Shown here: piece after piece, positions 15,445 to 24,184 of the stretch | Numbering within the stretch: the first letter of the stretch is position 1 | Layout of the letters: the number at the start of each line of letters is the position of its first letter | From: Deltaproteobacteria bacterium CG11_big_fil_rev_8_21_14_0_20_49_13 | Lineage (GTDB): Bacteria; UBA10199; GCA-002796325; 1-14-0-20-49-13 | Assembly: GCA_002796305.1 (NCBI GenBank) | Contig: PCWZ01000086.1 | Span: 1 to 40,229 of the forward strand | Direction: 5' to 3' | Length of the DNA: 40,229 bases | Notes under the pieces: model-generated | The model's input: the letters and a program-made list of their open reading frames with translations, nothing else | Database searches by the model: none | Told to the model about the DNA's origin: nothing | Made by a program: the position numbers and the translations under genes

Positions 15445-16836
15445 CTAAGCTTGTTCTTCTTGGGGTGATAAAGGGTTGAGGCGATGGGTTGTTTCGCGCG
15501 AACTCTCTTCGATGTTACCGCTCCACAGATATTTTCTGGTCTCTGAAACGAGCACCCCGTTTAGCACGATAAGAGATAAAAGGTTAGGTACCGCCATGAG
15601 GCCGTTGGCTATATCTGCGAAGGCCCATACCGCAGGAAGTGTAGAGACGGAGCCTACCATCACCGCCATTACCCACATGACTCTGTAAGGTTTTATTGCG
15701 CCGGTCCCGAAAAGATACTCTGCCGCCTTTTCGCCGTAATAGGACCATCCAAGGATGGTCGAAAATACAAAAGTGAGAAGTCCTATGGTCAATACGATCG
15801 GACCTATATAGGGTATCCCCGAAAAAGCCTCCTTGGTGAGCTTTGCGCCGTTTAGCCCCTGTTGCCAAAAACCCGAATTGATGATAACAATACCCGTTAT
15901 CGCGCAGACCACCACTGTATCCCAGAAAGTTCCGGTAGATGACACAAGAGCCTGCCTTATCGGATTCTTGGTCTGTGCGGCGGCGGCCACGATAGGCGCG
16001 CTCCCGAGGCCTGATTCGTTCGAAAAGAGGCCGCGCGCAACGCCGTATCTCATGGCCTCTCTGATCCCTGCGCCCACAAAGCCTCCCATGGCAGCGTGTC
16101 CGGTAAATGCGGAATTTATTATGAGCATTATCGAGTCCGGAATGGTCGAATACTTAAGGCCTAAAAGTATAAGACATCCGAACACGTATGTTATTGCCAT
16201 GAAGGGTACAAGCGCTTCGCAAACCTTGGCTATCGATCTAATGCCACCCAAGATCACAAACGCCGTGAGAATGGTCAGCGCTCCGCCAGTTATCCACGGC
16301 GATATGTGGAAGGTCTCATTTACAAGGTGCGATATGGAGTTCGCCTGGACCATGTTACCTATGCCGAACGCGGCCACTGCCGTTAGTCCTGCAAATATCA
16401 CCCCAAGCCATTTTGCGTTCATTCCCCGCTCAAGGACATACATCGGTCCGCCGGCCATCATCCCTTGTTTGTTTATCACGCGGTACTTAACGGAAAGAAG
16501 GGCCTCCGAATATTTTGTGGCGATGCCGAAAACGCCCGTCAGCCACATCCAGAGTATCGCCCCAGGGCCTCCCAGCGCTATCGCCGTGGAGACGCCCACA
16601 ATGTTGCCGGTTCCCATGGTCGCGGCCAGAGCGGTCACGAGGGCCCCGAACTGACTTACGTCTCCCTCTCCTTCTTTAGAGCAACTGAAGGATATCTTTA
16701 TGGCCTTGAATATATACCTTTGTATGAAGCCTAATCGAATCGTCAGGAATATGTGTGTTCCGCAGAGAAGGATCAAAAGGGGAGTCCCCCAGACGAGGTC
16801 GCTTGCACTTACCAGAAAATTTTCTATTCCCTGCAT
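15445..16836 (-). CDS. sodium:alanine symporter (AGCS family)
   Basis: Na+-coupled alanine/glycine importer of the inner membrane, 463 residues, with about ten or eleven helices. Family signatures are present: LVWGTPLLILLCGTHIFLTI at the N-terminus, the GALVTALAATMGTGNIVGVSTAIALGG block, MWLTGVFGIATKYSEALLSVKYR, GGPMYVLERGM and RGLFSNESGLGSAPIVAAAAQT. The start at 16836 has AAGGGGG seven bases upstream. It is transcribed away from the protease gene behind it (71-bp gap, same strand) and converges with the AI-2E permease. A long antisense open frame (15833-16654) is only a shadow of the GC-rich helices. Confidence 0.95.
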   Translation of the reverse strand: MQGIENFLVSASDLVWGTPLLILLCGTHIFLTIRLGFIQRYIFKAIKISFSCSKEGEGDVSQFGALVTALAATMGTGNIVGVSTAIALGGPGAILWMWLTGVFGIATKYSEALLSVKYRVINKQGMMAGGPMYVLERGMNAKWLGVIFAGLTAVAAFGIGNMVQANSISHLVNETFHISPWITGGALTILTAFVILGGIRSIAKVCEALVPFMAITYVFGCLILLGLKYSTIPDSIMLIINSAFTGHAAMGGFVGAGIREAMRYGVARGLFSNESGLGSAPIVAAAAQTKNPIRQALVSSTGTFWDTVVVCAITGIVIINSGFWQQGLNGAKLTKEAFSGIPYIGPIVLTIGLLTFVFSTILGWSYYGEKAAEYLFGTGAIKPYRVMWVMAVMVGSVSTLPAVWAFADIANGLMAVPNLLSLIVLNGVLVSETRKYLWSGNIEESSRETTHRLNPLSPQEEQA

Positions 16837-16907
16837 GGTTGACCCCCTTGTTTAAGCGGTTCAACCTCTATCACGCAGAAAGATTAAATCAAAATAAAAA
16901 TATTCGT

Positions 16908-18479
16908 TTATTCCGTACGGATAAGGACTCCCTGAAGTCCGGCGCTGGAGGAGCCGCTCAAGGTTACGGTCGTTGGAGGAGATGCTATTGAATAGAAGGC
17001 AGTCGCCGTCCCTGAGAGGGATAGGGAAATAGAGCTGCCAGTCAGCGATTGCATATAAGGACCTGTAAGCGTTGTGTTCCTGATTGCGCCGTCTTCGGCG
17101 GCGCAAATAACGCACACTCCCTGCCAATGAGATGTGGTGGAATTCCATGTTCTTGGATCGTATTGGTATTGTGCGGTCGATGATATCCCGGTATCGGTAA
17201 GCGCGAGGGCGACACCCCACCTGCGCATGAATTCGCTCCATTCATCAAAATTGGCATCTGCTCCGGCAAAGGATGTCTCTATGTTCGTCTTTCCGGTATT
17301 GCTTGTATCGACAAGCGCGGCAAGGAACCCGTTGGGGTCGTCCGCCTGCTCATAAAGGTATTCCAAAAAGAGATACTCAGCGCCTCGTGAATTAAGCCCC
17401 GGTGATGAACTCGGAGATAGTGAAGTTGAGCCGGGGGAATTAAGGAACCCTTCGATGCGCGACGGGTTTTCCTGCCCAAATCCGACCACATCTTCCATTA
17501 GATGGCTCATTCCTTCGTTGAGCCAGCTGTTTTCGGAGCTTCCTCCGTTGATAAGAACGTGCTGATTGTAGCTGATGGCGTGTTGAAGCTCGTGCGGGAC
17601 CACGGCAGTCAGGAGTTGCTCAGTGGCAAAATCATTCGATATGGCGACCGCCCCGTATTCATTGTCGGGATCGGGCGCAAGTACATAAATGATCTCCATC
17701 TCGTTGGATGTTGGATTGCTACCGGCATTATATGCGTACAGATCGTCCGAGTAGAAATAACCGGTGATGATTCCGCCGCCACTGGCTCCCATTTTGTTCA
17801 CGGAAAGCGTGATAAGTATCGCAACATGACCGTCGCCGTCAACGTCCGACGGGCCTCCTATTATTGTCTCCTCCGTAGCTGCGGCATATTCGAAATTGCC
17901 GCACAGCGAGGCTATATCGGTGTCAGACATGTCCGACGATGGGACCCTTGAGTCCAGATAGACGATGATATGATCGTCTCTGCACTTTTCCACTGCATTG
18001 ACCGTTTCATAAGTGGTGCCGGATATGTTCGTGAGCGATATGAAAGATCTCGTATCGCCCACCGATTTGCCCACCGAAAATGACGTATCGTCCCTTGCCA
18101 CCGGCAGATCTCCGTCCTCGGCATGGATATTCTCCTTTTGTCTCAGTACAAGGTCAAATGTATCTGCAAGGTTCATCGAAATATCGGATTGTGCTATTGA
18201 AACGCTTGATGAAATTTGGTTTGTTGACTGAACCATCAGGGTATATTCCGTGCCTGCGCTTGCTCCGGTGAAATCGATGGCCGCATCGCCGTTGGAATCG
18301 AACGTAACATAATAAAGATCACCCTTGGTCATCGCAGAAACGGAAGCCACCACATTACTATCCTCTGCGCCGCCGCTGGTCTGGGCCTTTGAATCTATGC
18401 TAGGACCGGAGGTTGAGCTTCCACACCCATATATTCCAACCAGAACGGATAACATTATTACCCCCCAATAACGCCTCAT
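16908..18479 (-). CDS. M30-like (hyicolysin-type) metalloprotease lipoprotein, paralogue 1
   Basis: Putative exported zinc protease of 523 residues. From the ATG at 18479 the signal peptide reads MRRYWGVIMLSVLVGIYGC, with lipobox IYGC. An ATG eight codons further in has GGGGGG six bases upstream but would drop the charged n-region; a TTG at 18509 adds ten residues. A beta-rich N-terminal domain runs to about 140, and an EF-hand-like DVDGDGHVA lies near 212-220. The zinc site is HELQH (296-300), with the third-ligand motif WLNEGMSHLMED 23 residues later. The H-E-x-x-H...N-E-G-x-S-H layout fits peptidase M30. The start, signal type, catalytic block and C-terminal CVICAAEDG segment are shared with the neighbour at 18655, so the two are tandem duplicates. 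Confidence 0.78.
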   Translation of the reverse strand: MRRYWGVIMLSVLVGIYGCGSSTSGPSIDSKAQTSGGAEDSNVVASVSAMTKGDLYYVTFDSNGDAAIDFTGASAGTEYTLMVQSTNQISSSVSIAQSDISMNLADTFDLVLRQKENIHAEDGDLPVARDDTSFSVGKSVGDTRSFISLTNISGTTYETVNAVEKCRDDHIIVYLDSRVPSSDMSDTDIASLCGNFEYAAATEETIIGGPSDVDGDGHVAILITLSVNKMGASGGGIITGYFYSDDLYAYNAGSNPTSNEMEIIYVLAPDPDNEYGAVAISNDFATEQLLTAVVPHELQHAISYNQHVLINGGSSENSWLNEGMSHLMEDVVGFGQENPSRIEGFLNSPGSTSLSPSSSPGLNSRGAEYLFLEYLYEQADDPNGFLAALVDTSNTGKTNIETSFAGADANFDEWSEFMRRWGVALALTDTGISSTAQYQYDPRTWNSTTSHWQGVCVICAAEDGAIRNTTLTGPYMQSLTGSSISLSLSGTATAFYSIASPPTTVTLSGSSSAGLQGVLIRTE

Positions 18480-18564
18480 ACTGACTGTAGAAAGCAATTC
18501 TTGTGCCAAGATTTGGGTCTACAAAAAGTTATGAGCCGTTATAATAATTCAATAATATTGAGAT

Positions 18565-18606
18565 GTTACTGATTAACCACTTATCGATCACCGATTACTG
18601 TGGCCA
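18565..18606. repeat. six degenerate heptamers upstream of protease paralogue 1
   Basis: Consecutive units gttactg, attaacc, acttatc, gatcacc, gattact and gtggcca lie between the two protease genes. Read on the minus strand they resemble the array at 20385-20419 (cggtgatc, ggccac, cagtaatc words), which is upstream of the other paralogue. Confidence 0.6.
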
Positions 18607-18654
18607 AAATAGCGGGTATGTTTTCACCCAGTGGGTGTTTTTTTAACGTTTTTA

Positions 18655-20334
18655 CTACTTAAATCTTATAAGCGTGGCGCCGTAGGAGCCGGTCGAATTG
18701 GATGAGATATCCATTTTATTTGGGAACGAGGTCACCTTATAGAATTTGGATGCCGTCGCTTCGATACTTGTCTGCGAGACCCAGTAGTAGGTGGCCAATG
18801 TCATTCCGCTGAGGATAGTTCCCCGGCCGTCTTCCGTATCGCAGTCAAGGCATACGCCTTCATAGTGATTGGTTGATGGATTTAGCACCCTCTCTTTGTA
18901 CGAGAACCTGGCATCTTTGCTTAGGTTGAAGCTCGACATGACCATTGCAGAAGCCCATCTCAGCAAGAATTCGGATATCTGATCGAAGTCGGAGGATGTC
19001 CCGGCAAACGCCGCCTCGAGATTTTCCACTCCTGTTTTGTCGGAATGCAGAAGGTTCCATACGAATTCTTTCCCGTTCGCCGACTGTTCATACAGATAGC
19101 GAAGGAACAGGTAAGAGGCTCCGCGTTCCGCAAGATTGGGAGAGCCGGCGCTTATCGGTCCATAGGACCCGGTATTGTTCAAATAGACCTCGATGCGCGA
19201 AGGATTTTCCTGATTGAATCCGACAAGGTCTTCCGCTAGGTGAGAGAGGCCTTCGTTCATCCAGTTCTCTTCGGCAGAGATTCCCGACTCAAATACTTTC
19301 TGGTTGTAGTTTATTGCGTGTTGTAGTTCATGCGGGAGAACGGCGGGGAGAAGATTGTCCATTGCGAAGTCCTTTGGTATCGCTACTCCGTAGGTTCCTT
19401 TCGAATCGGGGACGAGGACATATATTATCTCTCTGAAGTTCGAGTTGGAGCCTGAATAGAGGTCGTTTGCAAAGAAGAAGCCTGTTATTATACCTCCGCC
19501 CATAGCTCCCAGACGATTGACCTGAGGCGTCATGAGAACTGCAACGCGACCGTCGTCGTTGACATCTGAAGTCTCGCCGAACAAATCGAACTCCTCTGCT
19601 ACGACGGCGTCAAACGATGCACAGAGCGAGTTGACATCCGAATCTGTAAGATCGTCCGGATTGTATAGTTCAACCTGTGTATCAACATAGAATACAACAT
19701 TGTCAGCAACGCACTTTGCCTTGGCCTGAATCGTCTTGTATGAACTGAGCGATGAGAGTCCCGCCAGGACCTTGAACGATTCCGAATCTCCCACTGCCGG
19801 CGCGACCGTTCTTGAAGCGCCGACCATAGCCTTCATAGCACCGGCCGCTTCGTTTATTAAAGGGGATGCTTTTGAAATATCAGGATCCAGCGACAGTTCC
19901 ATCTCAGCGCCTCTTAGCCTTTGTTCCAGCGCGTCGTTCGCGCTGATATCTGTCCAATTTTCACCGCCAAGTATCTCTTCGGGGGCTTCGGTAATATCCA
20001 TCTCGGCCCCTTCGTCTGCCAGCTGAACCGTCTTCGATGTCTGGATCGTGTCTAAGGACCCAATGGCTAGGATGAACTGAGCCGAACTGTCTGTTCCTTC
20101 AAAATCTATAACGCCATCCTCCTTATTATCAAAGGTCACTGTATATATGTCCCCAACGTTCATTTCGGCGGGGCTGTTTGCTGTGTTGGTGACGCTTGCG
20201 GGGTCGCCACCCTCAACCGCGCTATTTGCCTTATAGCTCCCGTAGGATGATGGATTGGAGCCACATGCATGGGTGATCAATAACCCAGCTGTCATAACTA
20301 TCACTAACCATTGATTTTTTTTGGTGGGTTTCAT
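18655..20334 (-). CDS. M30-like metalloprotease lipoprotein, paralogue 2
   Basis: Predicted exported zinc protease of 559 residues. The ATG at 20334 is preferred because GAGG lies about five bases upstream and the n-region KPTKKNQ follows; a GTG at 20352 is the alternative. The lipoprotein signal ends LLITHAC. An N-terminal beta domain resembles that of paralogue 1 (NVGDIYTVTFDNKEDGVIDF against TKGDLYYVTFDSNGDAAIDF). It is followed by an extra ~60-residue acidic stretch, an EF-hand-like DVNDDGRVAV, the HELQH zinc motif (335-339) and WMNEGLSHLAEDLVGFNQEN. Identity to paralogue 1 is highest around the catalytic site. A possible weak hairpin (CACCCAGTGGGTG) lies after the stop near 18626. Both are probably surface proteases; substrates unknown. 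Confidence 0.8.
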   Translation of the reverse strand: MKPTKKNQWLVIVMTAGLLITHACGSNPSSYGSYKANSAVEGGDPASVTNTANSPAEMNVGDIYTVTFDNKEDGVIDFEGTDSSAQFILAIGSLDTIQTSKTVQLADEGAEMDITEAPEEILGGENWTDISANDALEQRLRGAEMELSLDPDISKASPLINEAAGAMKAMVGASRTVAPAVGDSESFKVLAGLSSLSSYKTIQAKAKCVADNVVFYVDTQVELYNPDDLTDSDVNSLCASFDAVVAEEFDLFGETSDVNDDGRVAVLMTPQVNRLGAMGGGIITGFFFANDLYSGSNSNFREIIYVLVPDSKGTYGVAIPKDFAMDNLLPAVLPHELQHAINYNQKVFESGISAEENWMNEGLSHLAEDLVGFNQENPSRIEVYLNNTGSYGPISAGSPNLAERGASYLFLRYLYEQSANGKEFVWNLLHSDKTGVENLEAAFAGTSSDFDQISEFLLRWASAMVMSSFNLSKDARFSYKERVLNPSTNHYEGVCLDCDTEDGRGTILSGMTLATYYWVSQTSIEATASKFYKVTSFPNKMDISSNSTGSYGATLIRFK

Positions 20335-20384
20335 ATTACCCTCATTGTTCACTCATTGGTGAAGCAAGGGGCGTGCCAAGACGT

Positions 20385-20419
20385 GCGGTGATCGGTGATC
20401 GGTGGCCAGTAATCAGTAA
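20385..20419. repeat. five heptamers upstream of protease paralogue 2
   Basis: Units gcggtga, tcggtga, tcggtgg, ccagtaa and tcagtaa run in phase. A further short piece (accagta, atcggta) is at 20450-20463. Same word family as 18565-18606. Confidence 0.65.
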
Positions 20420-20721
20420 AAGCTTAAATATCAACTAGTTGTCGATGATAACCAGTAATCGGTAAGACAGGTTGGGTTGCGGATAAACTTATGAAACGTT
20501 ATCAGTTTGATAAAAAAACAGTAATGTGCTAAATAACAGATAGTTAGCGCATGACAGAATTTTGGCGGTCTGCGATGTTGCCGATTAAAATGATAAGTTC
20601 TCATTTTGTACAAATTTGCGGGCCATTTTTGTATCTTTGAGACTATTTTAAGGATTTTTTGAACAAATTTTGGGCAAGTGTTTATGAAAATACGATTTTT
20701 TGAATAATGGGAAATTAGCTA

Positions 20722-20750
20722 TTGCAACATGGGACGAGTTTTGTTATAAT
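20722..20750 (+). promoter_or_regulatory. near-consensus sigma70 promoter with no gene downstream
   Basis: -35 TTGCAA (20722-20727), exactly 17 bases, then a perfect -10 TATAAT (20745-20750). The next plus-strand gene starts 3.6 kb away, so this should drive only the short hairpin transcript that follows. Confidence 0.55.
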
Positions 20751-20756
20751 TACCAC

Positions 20757-20820
20757 CAGAAGTTGGGAAGCGGGCTGGATCCTAGAAGGTAAAGGAATTC
20801 CAGCCCGCTTCTTTGTTTCT
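20757..20820 (+). ncRNA. candidate short RNA: promoter-driven hairpin
   Basis: Starting about seven bases after the TATAAT, the predicted transcript has a short 5' lead and then a perfect 13-bp stem, GAAGCGGGCTGGA (20767-20779) with TCCAGCCCGCTTC (20799-20811). The 19-base loop is purine-rich with GGTAAAGG. After the stem comes TTTGTTTCT, so the stem can serve as its own terminator. The loop includes a Shine-Dalgarno-like AAGG. No known RNA family is recognised. The surrounding 20335-20983 spacer has no supported coding region: it holds heptamer arrays, this unit and the 70-bp repeat. Confidence 0.4.
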
Positions 20821-20887
20821 AACTCTTCGTCGATGGTGTTTCCATTATATGCGCTTGGCTCAACTTTTGGCATTTTGGAATAGCAGA

Positions 20888-20957
20888 TGCACCAAAGGAA
20901 AGACGTGTCAAATCTATATCATCTCAACTCTCGCTATTCCCAATTTAACCGGACAGT
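20888..20957 (-). repeat. 70-bp dispersed 3'-flanking repeat, copy B
   Basis: Reverse-complement copy of 4438-4507 with about four mismatches. It lies 26 bp after the stop of the minus-strand 1044-aa gene, in the same relative orientation as copy A has to the kinase gene. Confidence 0.7.
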
Positions 20958-20983
20958 AGTGTAGCCCAATAGCTTTTTAAGAT

Positions 20984-23900
20984 TTATTCCGGGACCCTAA
21001 ATGTCTTCTTTTCCCCGTGGTAGGTAAGGGTTTGCGTTAGGGAGAGCTTGAACAGGATGTCGGCATATTCCTGTGACAGCTCCACCCCGAAGTAAAGCCC
21101 GTCCTTACCGAAGGAGAGTCTTTCAAGCCCCAGAACTTTGAACTGGTCGAGGCTTACTTCCTTGGGAAGGTCGAACTTTATCGCGTTCTTTTCCTCTGCG
21201 AATATATTGATCCCGTAATTTATCTTTTCGTAAAGCGCCGATATGAGACTCTTGTCGGAGATAACGGTCGTGTTTCCGCCTTGGATCTGCCTGAAGAATA
21301 TCTTGGAGAGCGCGGGGTCCGTCCTTAGCGTTATTCCAAATTTGGATGGATCATCCTGGTCCGTGAAGATCTTGGATATCTCAAGTGCTATAAGGGCAGA
21401 CAGTTTGAACTTCACGATCGGACCGTTCTCCGGATCGGGATCGGTAGGGTTCATGGAGCGGATCACGGGATCGCCATTGGCATCTACTTTGATCTGAAGG
21501 TTCCCGTATCTATCGGGCCCAAGCGTGTTCTCTGTCTCAAGCGCGTAGAAGATAACGTCTACCTCGCCCAGCTGGATATCGAAATATTGTTTGTCGTCCT
21601 TGCCGAAAAACCCGACCCTTGGGGTGAGGGCTCGGTTGCCGCGTATCCTCATCATTATGGGCTGTTTCTGCTGAAAATATCCGTTCGCTGTCAAAGCGCT
21701 TCCGAGAAGCTCGCCCACGCGCGGACGCAGATTGCAGATGGTCGGAGGCGAATCTTCTTCAGGTGTAGGCTTGAACTCGTCACACTTTGTGACGGTGTCA
21801 AATTCCAGCTTCTTAAGGAATATGTCGTGGTAATCCCAGTCTAAAAGTCCATTTCCCGCCTGTTCGGTCAGCACAAAGAGAAGACCGTTGATGAAATCTT
21901 CACCTATGCCTATGCCGAAGTCGTAGCCTCCGCTGAGCGCATCTTTAGATGCAATGGACGGCGGGGCAGAGAGATCGGGTTTTTTAATAAAGCCGACACC
22001 AGCATTCTTGAATCGTGGGTCGAATGAGGAATAGAAACCTTCATTTCCTACAACTGCAGGCACCTTTCCCCATATCCCTTCCTTATCGACGTTGAATTGA
22101 TTGCTTAAGAGATCTATACCTGTGGGAACGCTCCATTCTCTGTCGCCAAGGATATTTAACGGTATTTCCAAGCCCTTAATCTTTTCACGGATGATATAGG
22201 TGACCAACGCGCTCCCTTTGCAGTATAAAAGATCATTTATAGTATCCAGCACGGTCATGCTTATAAGCGCGGTCTGGCCGTTCAACATGTTCACCCCGAT
22301 ACAGTCCTTGTCAACGCCCTCGTCGCAGGCGAGAAACGAGCCTCCTTTCGTGGCGTTGCCTATGAAATCTTTGGGGACGAGTATCGCCGGTTTGTGCTCG
22401 CATGCGTTGCCGGATTTATATTCGCAATCCGTAGAAGGGCCGGTAAGCAGAAAGAGGGGAGCCTCTTTGCTTCTGTCCACCTTTATCTCAACGGGTGAGA
22501 ATATTTTTCTGAACCCTATTATGAGAGGAAGTACCCGCTTATCGGGAACGCCGTCGCTATTGTTATCTACGAACGTCTGTGCCCAGACCTTGAGATTCTC
22601 AGCGTTTAAGATGAAGGATATCTTGTCCTGGTCGAACTCAACGCTTGGAATATCAATAAGGTCTAGAACCGGCCATCTTGACATCTTAAAGCCGAACTTC
22701 TGCGCGTTCTTGTCTGTCGTGTCACTTTTGCATCTAGGTATCTCCTGTTGGATCCTTGATATCTCTACCGAAGAACTGTCGGGGCTGTCAGACGCGCTGT
22801 TGCTGCTATCCATCATTTGAGGGATCTTCTTTAGAAGGTCCTTGAACTCGTCGGACCTGAGATAGTTGTTGGCCAATCCCCTTATCGCACCGGTCCAGAA
22901 CTTCTGGCTGAGCGAAAAACCGCCGGCGTTGTTTATCGTATAGCCCTCTTTACCTTTGACGTTACCGCTCTTGTCGAAGGGGCTCACTATCTCGCCCCAG
23001 CCGAAGGCAAATGGATATGAATCTTCGCCGACCTTAATGACGCCGACGTTCATCCCCGTTTCAGGGCTAAGGTTGATGTTGAATGTTCCGTCGGAACCGC
23101 CGGGAGCGAGGGTCAATTCTTCATCGCGATTAAAGGCAAGCTTTACGTCGGAAGCAACATCTGCAAGGGAAAATGACAGAGCGACCGTCGGATTGATATC
23201 TGCGCTGTAAAATAGTTCGACAGGTGTCAGCCATTTTATGCCGGAGTTTCCGCCGCCGGCGGATATCGGGTCAAGCTTTACCGTGGGACATTTTGATCTA
23301 TCGTATCCTGTGGTGGCGTTGCATACGCTTACTGTCAGATCATTTGTGCCGTTTCCCGCCGGAAGACAGAGCGAAAAGATGCCGTTAGAAGCGACATTGG
23401 ATCTTTCCGTTGCCTGTTTTACATCTCCGCCCGAATCCGTAATAGTGTTTACTACCGTTGTCTCAACGCCGCCGGTCGATGTTCCTATGAAATCACAGAA
23501 CTGACACGAGTGAAGCAGGTCTATCGTTACGTTTATGCTTTTGTCCGAAAGGGTGGTTTTTATATCTTCTTTCGAAAGATCGAGATCGGTGACCTTTGAA
23601 AGTCTCACCTTTTCCGTTGCAGGATTTCCGTTCACCCTTGTTGCAGAGACAGATACTGCATAGGGACCGAACTTATCGCCTAGCGAGACCTTGATGGAAT
23701 AGAACCCGTTATTATCCAGACAATAATCGGCATCGGAACTCCAGCAGCTTTCGCTCGCATTTGGTGAGGCGAACTTTAGTTGTTTATATTCGTTCGTATA
23801 TTCATTTTGGACAGAGGCCGCAAGTGACGAAATCTGGTTGTTTCTGAGATCTATCGTCCCCTTTATCATTATAGTATCTTCGGTGATGCTAAGAGGAGGG

Positions 23901-24118
23901 GTGTTCACACATAGGAAACCGGAGCCTATTTCACAGATCTTTGCGGGAACCATTGCGCCGTGTGAGCAGGCAGGCGCGTTAAGGGAAACCCCATCATTAT
24001 TTTCCTGGGGCGCCTCCGCCTTGCCGCTGAGTATATCCATTATATGAAGGGCGTCGAAGGCCTCCACAGACCTTGCAGACCCAAGGATCAGCAGTAAAAT
24101 AGCTATGTAATATCGCAT
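20984..24118 (-). CDS. large secreted protein of unknown function (1044 aa)
   Basis: I do not recognise this family. It has a clear signal peptide (MRYYIAILLLILGSARSVEA, cleavage before FDAL) and a good ribosome site (AAGGGG) before the ATG at 24118. The N-terminal third has two Ig-like modules with a shared pattern (NNGFYSIKVSLGDKFGPYAV and SNGIFSLCLPAGNGTNDLTV, each ending in a [SV]-x-[SV] strand and NATTG/TRVNG turn). They contain several Cys pairs, as in periplasmic or surface proteins. A Ser/Asp-rich linker (about 430-450) leads to a long beta-rich C-terminal region with EF-hand-like DNNSDGVPDKR. It is mixed-hydrophobic throughout, without membrane helices. It is divergent from the 1218-aa lipoprotein gene across a 275-bp spacer; the pair may act together. 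The 70-bp repeat follows its stop. Confidence 0.8.
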   Translation of the reverse strand: MRYYIAILLLILGSARSVEAFDALHIMDILSGKAEAPQENNDGVSLNAPACSHGAMVPAKICEIGSGFLCVNTPPLSITEDTIMIKGTIDLRNNQISSLAASVQNEYTNEYKQLKFASPNASESCWSSDADYCLDNNGFYSIKVSLGDKFGPYAVSVSATRVNGNPATEKVRLSKVTDLDLSKEDIKTTLSDKSINVTIDLLHSCQFCDFIGTSTGGVETTVVNTITDSGGDVKQATERSNVASNGIFSLCLPAGNGTNDLTVSVCNATTGYDRSKCPTVKLDPISAGGGNSGIKWLTPVELFYSADINPTVALSFSLADVASDVKLAFNRDEELTLAPGGSDGTFNINLSPETGMNVGVIKVGEDSYPFAFGWGEIVSPFDKSGNVKGKEGYTINNAGGFSLSQKFWTGAIRGLANNYLRSDEFKDLLKKIPQMMDSSNSASDSPDSSSVEISRIQQEIPRCKSDTTDKNAQKFGFKMSRWPVLDLIDIPSVEFDQDKISFILNAENLKVWAQTFVDNNSDGVPDKRVLPLIIGFRKIFSPVEIKVDRSKEAPLFLLTGPSTDCEYKSGNACEHKPAILVPKDFIGNATKGGSFLACDEGVDKDCIGVNMLNGQTALISMTVLDTINDLLYCKGSALVTYIIREKIKGLEIPLNILGDREWSVPTGIDLLSNQFNVDKEGIWGKVPAVVGNEGFYSSFDPRFKNAGVGFIKKPDLSAPPSIASKDALSGGYDFGIGIGEDFINGLLFVLTEQAGNGLLDWDYHDIFLKKLEFDTVTKCDEFKPTPEEDSPPTICNLRPRVGELLGSALTANGYFQQKQPIMMRIRGNRALTPRVGFFGKDDKQYFDIQLGEVDVIFYALETENTLGPDRYGNLQIKVDANGDPVIRSMNPTDPDPENGPIVKFKLSALIALEISKIFTDQDDPSKFGITLRTDPALSKIFFRQIQGGNTTVISDKSLISALYEKINYGINIFAEEKNAIKFDLPKEVSLDQFKVLGLERLSFGKDGLYFGVELSQEYADILFKLSLTQTLTYHGEKKTFRVPE

Positions 24119-24140
24119 GATTACCCCTTTTTACCCCTAC

Positions 24141-24172
24141 ACACTTACGCACTTAGATACTTACGTACTTAC
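24141..24172. repeat. octamer array in the divergent spacer
   Basis: Four consecutive 8-bp units, acacttac, gcacttag, atacttac and gtacttac (consensus RYACTTAC), lie 23 bp upstream of the 1044-aa gene's start. They fall in the likely promoter or 5'-leader area of that gene. Confidence 0.7.
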
Positions 24173-24184
24173 GCACCGCAGTTC

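Noticed and set aside
15833-16654. 273-codon open frame opposite the symporter gene
   Set aside because: It mirrors a well-matched AGCS symporter, has no ribosome site, and reads as Pro/Ser/Thr-rich noise.
18626-18648. Intrinsic terminator CACCCAGTGGGTG plus T-run
   Set aside because: The T-run is on the plus strand, where no gene ends. On the minus strand only A's and a very small loop would be available.
4438-20957. Composite transposon bounded by the inverted 70-bp repeats
   Set aside because: The 16.5-kb interval includes ndk and other core-like genes. Neither end carries a transposase or visible target duplication.
22200-22820. 206-codon open frame opposite the 1044-aa gene
   Set aside because: Shadow of the real minus-strand gene, which has a signal peptide and ribosome site. 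The shadow has neither.
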